Virus record (IMG/VR): IMGVR_UViG_3300029951_000276
Coordinates: 1-36,868 of that record
Length of the DNA stretch: 36,868 nt
Strand: one strand, 5' to 3'
Source: a virus
This document shows positions 34,196-36,868 of the stretch, one piece after another. The notes beneath the pieces were generated by a model that had not been told where the DNA came from, searched no databases, and saw only the letters and a list, made by a program, of their open reading frames with translations. How positions within the stretch are numbered: position 1 is the stretch's first letter; each line of letters opens with the position of its first letter. Made by a program: the position numbers and the translations under genes.

Positions 34196-34334
34196 AGATC
34201 CACAGTTTCTGTTTTAGGATTTTTAACTCGGCATTCGCAGAAGCTAGTTGGGTTTGGAAGGTCATTATATCTACCGCTGCGCGTCGAAGTAGAGCGCATA
34301 GGCCGAGGTAGTTATACGTTCTCATTCGCGCCAT
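34140..34334 (-). CDS. Small hypothetical protein upstream of TerL, 64 aa
   Basis: ATG 34334 has AGGA 9 bases upstream. A helical middle (DIMTFQTQLASANAELKILKQKLWIYELY) with heptad character and a basic end (RSRPRQKRGV). Overlap with TerL would couple the two. Family unknown. The start could also be the Met at 34325. Confidence 0.4.
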   Translation of the reverse strand: MARMRTYNYLGLCALLRRAAVDIMTFQTQLASANAELKILKQKLWIYELYSEGFRSRPRQKRGV

Positions 34335-34544
34335 TGGTCATCGTCCTAATAACTCGGCACCACCGCTTCGCGGCGGATGCCTCGCGGACTGTTTTTTAGC
34401 CTGCCGAAGGTCCGACGCAATAATTGTTTGTTACTAATACAGAGACCTAACTAGTAAGGTGGCGCTTCGCATCTTCGGCTGGGCTACCTAGCGCAGTGTC
34501 CGAGGCCGCAACTAGGATTTAATGAGTATGCGTACGGTTGATTA
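34335..34544. other. 210-base gap between TerS and the TerL-upstream ORF, rich in stem structures
   Basis: No credible gene. It contains a hairpin at 34356-34381 (GGCA/TGCC closing a CCACCGC-TTC-GCGGCGG stem) and a large nested structure (34446-34553) described separately. The T-run GTTTTTT at 34390-34396 follows the first hairpin on the + strand, so a + strand terminator against antisense transcription is possible. Being next to TerS, a packaging (pac/cos) site is also possible. Confidence 0.5.
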
Positions 34545-34553
34545 CTAGTTAGG
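34446..34553 (-). repeat. 12-bp inverted repeat with nested 7-bp stem after TerS
   Basis: CCTAACTAGTAA (34446-34457) and TTACTAGTTAGG (34542-34553) are exact inverted repeats. The second copy covers the TerS stop codon. Next to the left arm, AGGTGGC (34457-34463) can pair with GCTACCT (34483-34489) with one G-T pair. In the - strand transcript the 3' arms are contiguous, so a stacked long stem with a side insertion is possible. It may be an RNA control element, a terminator or a packaging site. Confidence 0.5.
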
Positions 34554-35183
34554 CTTCTGTAAACTTAGATCGAGTTCTTCGAGGGTTTTCTCAGTGTTCT
34601 CTTCGCTCATCCCGCGCATCTGTTCGCCAGCGGCCCCGGCACTAACAGTGAATCCGCCAGCGGCCTCGTTCATACTAGTAGACTTCGGCGCGCCCGCGAG
34701 CAGGGCCATGAGGTTATTAGCAACGCTCTGGTCCACTGCCATGTTAGGCTTGGTCTCAACAGTCACACTGCTCTTACTAACCTTCGCTAGAGTACCTTCG
34801 CGGTCCATTACTTCCAGCGCGGCTTTGAAGCGCAGGTTCGGCCCATACTTGCCGAGGATGCTGTCTCGAATGACCATCATGCTACTTGGGATCATGCTGC
34901 GAAGCTCCTCGCGGGAGTTATCAATATCCTGACGTAGTTGCTGGTCGTACGCGCTTACTACCCCACTCGCCAACTCTATCATCTTCGCATGGTACTCAGG
35001 AAGCTGGCGCACTAGCACTACAGTCTGCTTATTAATCCCAAGGTGATTAGCAATCTGCTCGTTCGAGTACCCCGCCGGGTCTAGACTCAGCCGCGCAATC
35101 CGCTCGATTTTAAGCGCACGCTTCCACGTCATCTTCAACGTGGGGTGCAACGCGCTCGGGTTATTAGGATTCGCGGGAGCCAT
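34545..35183 (-). CDS. Small terminase subunit-like protein (TerS)
   Basis: 212 aa. An N-terminal HTH (LDPAGYSNEQIANHLGINKQTVVLVRQLPEYHAKM, ~35-68) is followed by a long helical oligomerisation segment (SAYDQQLRQDIDNSREELRSM...YGPNLRFKAALEVMDREG) and a disordered acidic tail. This is the layout of TerS proteins that recognise the packaging start. It lies directly upstream of TerL in the late operon. The start overlaps the preceding small gene by 20 bases. Confidence 0.65.
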   Translation of the reverse strand: MAPANPNNPSALHPTLKMTWKRALKIERIARLSLDPAGYSNEQIANHLGINKQTVVLVRQLPEYHAKMIELASGVVSAYDQQLRQDIDNSREELRSMIPSSMMVIRDSILGKYGPNLRFKAALEVMDREGTLAKVSKSSVTVETKPNMAVDQSVANNLMALLAGAPKSTSMNEAAGGFTVSAGAAGEQMRGMSEENTEKTLEELDLSLQKPN

Positions 35184-35337
35184 TTATAAAATCCTCTATA
35201 CTCGTATTACTATGCTCACTACTAATCAGGCACAGGCCGGGTTCGGAGGAGTTAGTGGCTGGAACTATCAGGGACTTATCCCAAGCATAATCGCGACTGA
35301 ATTTCTCCAGCGCCTCTATTATTTTCGATTCCGCCAT
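35164..35337 (-). CDS. First gene of late operon, small protein, 57 aa
   Basis: Start chosen at ATG 35337 with GGAG 9 bases upstream; a longer frame to 35472 has no good start. Sequence MAESKIIEALEKFSRDYAW...SSEHSNTSIEDFINGSRES is acidic with an N-terminal helix. Overlaps TerS by 20 bases. Function unknown. Confidence 0.5.
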   Translation of the reverse strand: MAESKIIEALEKFSRDYAWDKSLIVPATNSSEPGLCLISSEHSNTSIEDFINGSRES

Positions 35338-35545
35338 ATATTTAACTCCCAGCACGAACACCGGCTCGGTGCTCTGATACCCCTTACTATATATAGATAG
35401 GGGGAAAATAAAAAGACCGCTATACACGGTGCATACTCCCGCATACCCCACTTGCGCCCTCCGGGCCACCACGCCCCTTCGCGCACCTCTTTAATACTTG
35501 CTTCGCAACTCGGAATAAGAACTTATTATTACTTTCTAAAGTGCG

Positions 35546-35561
35546 AATTTTTTAAAAAATT
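35546..35561. repeat. 16-bp AT palindrome
   Basis: AATTTTTTAAAAAATT is perfectly self-complementary. It could be an operator, a bent or easily melted site, or part of an origin. Function unknown. Confidence 0.4.
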
Positions 35562-35654
35562 GTTTTGGTACACCCCGGCCTGTTGAGTTACATTTCGATT
35601 TTTTGGAGGTGGGTGCTAATAGGAATGCTTTAGCAGTAGCGCGGCGCGAAGCGC

Positions 35655-35666
35655 ATTGTATACAAT
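35655..35666. promoter_or_regulatory. 12-bp palindrome, candidate operator
   Basis: ATTGTATACAAT is a perfect palindrome about 90 bases before the first promoter-like copy. This form is typical of dimeric repressor sites, but no matching repressor gene is visible in the window. Confidence 0.35.
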
Positions 35667-35752
35667 AGTGGATACATAGTAGTACGCAGCCATGTATGCG
35701 CGCTGTTATATACTTAGTAACTAAAGAGATAGTTCGCACGCGCGAGTAGGAC

Positions 35753-35774
35753 GTGTATAATTACGACAGCAGCA
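35753..35774 (+). promoter_or_regulatory. Promoter-like repeat, copy 1
   Basis: GTGTATAAT-N4-ACAGCAGCA. The TATAAT at 35756-35761 has a TTCGCA 17 bases upstream (4 of 6 matches to TTGACA). Points toward the + strand small genes. The shared initial-transcribed ACAGCAGCA suggests a fixed start-site context. Confidence 0.5.
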
Positions 35775-35863
35775 GTTATAACTAACAGGCTGGCGGAGTA
35801 ATCTGTAAGAGAAAAAAGATTTTCGAAATAAAGTTTTACGAAACGCGCATAGAGCTACAAAGT

Positions 35864-35885
35864 GTGTATAATAGATACAGCAGCA
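35864..35885 (+). promoter_or_regulatory. Promoter-like repeat, copy 2
   Basis: Second copy of GTGTATAAT-N4-ACAGCAGCA, 111 bases after the first and 53 bases before the ATG at 35939. TATAAT at 35867-35872; no good -35 element, so it may need an activator or other sigma contacts. Confidence 0.5.
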
Positions 35886-35938
35886 ACGATGCGGTAACAG
35901 AGACTAGCTGATACTAGTCCATAGCAAAGGAGATTACC

Positions 35939-36202
35939 ATGAACGTTACGATTATGTTGAATGACCACCAAGTAGAAGCGCTGGCCAAACTGGGATTGGC
36001 TGATGATGTTGAGACGCTTGCGTCTAACGCGGTCGCAACGGCACTCAAAGGCAAGTTCAAGTATTACGCGGATAAAGCGGAGAGCGATACGGCGAAGTCG
36101 TATGATTGGGCGATTCGGAGTGGCGCGAAGTTTGATAAGGATAAGGGCGCGTTTGTCAGCGGGTACATGTTCCAGCTTCGGGAGATACTGAAGAATCTCT
36201 AG
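35939..36202 (+). CDS. Small early protein, 87 aa (possible RHH-like start)
   Basis: ATG 35939 follows AAAGGAG. The start MNVTIMLNDHQVEALAKLGLADDVE is a strand followed by a helix, as in ribbon-helix-helix proteins. The rest (LASNAVATALKGKFKYYADKAESDTAK...) is helical. First gene after the tandem promoter-like repeats, so probably expressed early. RHH identity is a guess from the pattern. Confidence 0.5.
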   Translation: MNVTIMLNDHQVEALAKLGLADDVETLASNAVATALKGKFKYYADKAESDTAKSYDWAIRSGAKFDKDKGAFVSGYMFQLREILKNL

Positions 36203-36258
36203 TAGTAGCACAAGCCGAAATAGGGGGAAGGGCTAGGCAGTGCTGAGCGCCCCTTATA

Positions 36259-36275
36259 TGCACGTAACGCGTGCA
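36259..36275 (+). promoter_or_regulatory. Hairpin before the 43-aa gene
   Basis: TGCACG (36259-36264) pairs with CGTGCA (36270-36275) over a 5-base loop. Just upstream, AGGGG and CCCCT segments (36219-36254) can also pair. Lies 14 bases before ATG 36290, so it may affect translation or act as an attenuator. Confidence 0.35.
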
Positions 36276-36289
36276 CTGACGAGGCTTTT

Positions 36290-36421
36290 ATGACACTTGA
36301 GACGTACGATATTGGATTCATGCGACGGATGTTAGAATGCGCCGTGAGGGCTGGTGATGTAAAAGCCGCGGAGTTCTGGCGCGCGCATATTGAACGGGAG
36401 CTATTAGATGCCAAAGAATAA
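36290..36421 (+). CDS. Small protein, 43 aa
   Basis: ATG 36290 with GAGG 6 bases upstream; TAA at 36419-36421. MTLETYDIGFMRRMLECAVRAGDVKAAEFW... is a helical, mildly acidic peptide with Arg-Arg and Cys. Overlaps the next gene by 14 bases. No family recognised. Confidence 0.55.
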   Translation: MTLETYDIGFMRRMLECAVRAGDVKAAEFWRAHIERELLDAKE

Positions 36422-36656
36422 CCCAATCCGCTCGCTAGTACACCCCGACGTGGCGCACTACTTGGCGATCGCGGAGTCTAATAAACGCGAGTGCGATGCT
36501 ATTGACGCGCTGCATGAGAAAATGGACGCGCGACGTTCTACCACCGGGATTGGCGCGGATCGTAGGGATAAAAAGAAGTATATAGCGCCTACGCTACATG
36601 ATTTAGCTGCTAATAATCCACTACTCCGTGATATGCTGCGAATGGCACAGAAATAG
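36408..36656 (+). CDS. Small hypothetical protein, 82 aa
   Basis: ATG 36408 with GGGAG 9 bases upstream, coupled to the previous gene. Helical N-terminal half (VHPDVAHYLAIAESNKRECDAIDALHEKMDARR), a basic DRRDKKKY middle, and a helical end (NPLLRDMLRMAQK). No family recognised. Confidence 0.55.
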   Translation: MPKNNPIRSLVHPDVAHYLAIAESNKRECDAIDALHEKMDARRSTTGIGADRRDKKKYIAPTLHDLAANNPLLRDMLRMAQK

Positions 36657-36868
36657 CTAATAATAACCCGCTAGCAATAGCGGCCCTGCGGACGGTCATG
36701 TGTCTCTTCGGGACCGAAAGCGGATTCGTTTCAAACCAAACCGTTGAAAACAAAGGGGATGGATCGATCGGGACACACTGCCGCATGACGGCACATATAG
36801 GTGTGCGTACGATTCGATCCGTCGATCAATTACTATTAGTCTCTTAGTAGTAGTTGCTTCCTTTCTTA
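36657..36868 (+). other. Non-coding structured stretch at window end
   Basis: No credible gene in 212 bases. It holds a 6-bp hairpin with a GCAA tetraloop (CCGCTA-GCAA-TAGCGG, 36668-36683), a CGGTC/GACCG pairing around 36694-36715, and the nested arm at 36761-36820. It lies after the small + operon and probably leads into further + genes outside the window. It could be a leader RNA, a terminator region or a replication site. Confidence 0.5.
36761..36820 (+). ncRNA. Candidate structured RNA: nested three-helix arm
   Basis: Three helices nest in order. Outer: GGATCGATCG (36761-36770) with CGATTCGATCC (36810-36820), one bulge. Middle: CACAC (36774-36778) with GTGTG (36801-36805). Inner: TGCCG (36779-36783) with CGGCA (36789-36793) around a CATGA loop. 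The match is too ordered to be likely chance, but expression as RNA is not shown; it could act as DNA. Confidence 0.45.

Larger units (their letters stand above)
35338..35938. promoter_or_regulatory. Divergent control region between late (-) and small-gene (+) operons
   Basis: 601 bases without a supported gene. It contains AT palindromes (35546-35561, 35655-35666), an ATACAT/ATGTAT inverted pair (35672-35677 and 35692-35697) and two copies of a promoter-like block (35753-35774, 35864-35885) reading toward the + genes. No strong sigma70 promoter for the - strand is evident by eye, so the late promoter may have a phage- or host-specific form. Confidence 0.6.

Noticed and set aside
34335-34544. 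Possible tRNA in the GC-rich gap
   Set aside because: I found no acceptor-stem pairing with a T-loop GGTTCGA and no CCA end; the stems fit a different structure.
35536-35739. 67-aa frame on the - strand in the control region
   Set aside because: No SD, odd composition, and it covers the palindromes and promoter-like area.
1-36868. Circular closure of the window
   Set aside because: Reading across the end-to-start junction gives in-frame stops a few codons upstream of the first gene, so the ATPase is not completed and the window is not a closed genome.
1-36868. Integrase, CRISPR array or insertion sequence
   Set aside because: No recombinase, no regular repeat-spacer pattern and no transposase or terminal inverted repeat was seen.

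Overview
The window is most of a tailed-phage genome (Caudoviricetes) with podovirus-type virion genes. It has a large terminase, a portal, a scaffold-like protein, an HK97/Mu gpT-like capsid protein, a short-tail adaptor, a gp10-like hub and a run of large internal (ejection) proteins. I see no tail tube, sheath or tape measure. There is no integrase, tRNA, rRNA, CRISPR array or insertion sequence. Both fibre/spike genes begin with Sec-type signal peptides ending in Ala-Gln, a style common in Acidobacteriota, so a soil acidobacterial host is a weak inference. The window is not a closed circle: the first gene is cut at its 5' end, and joining the window ends does not complete it.

Layout: bases 1-8034 (+ strand) are a compact replication block with many ATGA/TAATG overlaps. 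In order it holds a Sak4/RecA-like ATPase fragment, a DUF669-type ssDNA-binding protein, a 43-residue polyacidic protein, a small ORF, a UDG-like + 3'-5' exonuclease fusion, four small or odd genes, the polymerase half of a family A DNA polymerase, a DUF3987-like helicase/primase ATPase, an HNH endonuclease, a GroES-like protein with a DnaJ-type zinc finger in its mobile loop, and a coiled-coil protein. A near-perfect two-way terminator (8039-8074) separates this block from the converging late block.

Bases 35337 down to 8090 (- strand) are the late operon: a small protein, TerS, a structured gap, TerL, three small membrane or lysis-type genes, portal, scaffold, head proteins, capsid, tandem hairpins, lysozyme-like and permuted papain-like hydrolases, connector and hub proteins, four internal virion proteins, a PurD-like ATP-grasp ligase flanked by two tiny ORFs (41 and 34 aa), a tailspike with a pectate-lyase-like fold, and a 1239-residue fibre.

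Bases 35338-35938 are a divergent control region. It has two copies of a promoter-like block (GTGTATAAT-N4-ACAGCAGCA) and AT palindromes. It drives a second + strand operon of three tiny genes (35939-36656), followed by a highly structured non-coding stretch up to the window end.

The points most worth following are the ATP-grasp ligase with its two tiny ORFs, the zinc-finger GroES, the split polymerase with its UDG-exo half, the secreted-looking tail proteins, and the structured RNA/DNA at 34446-34553 and 36761-36820.
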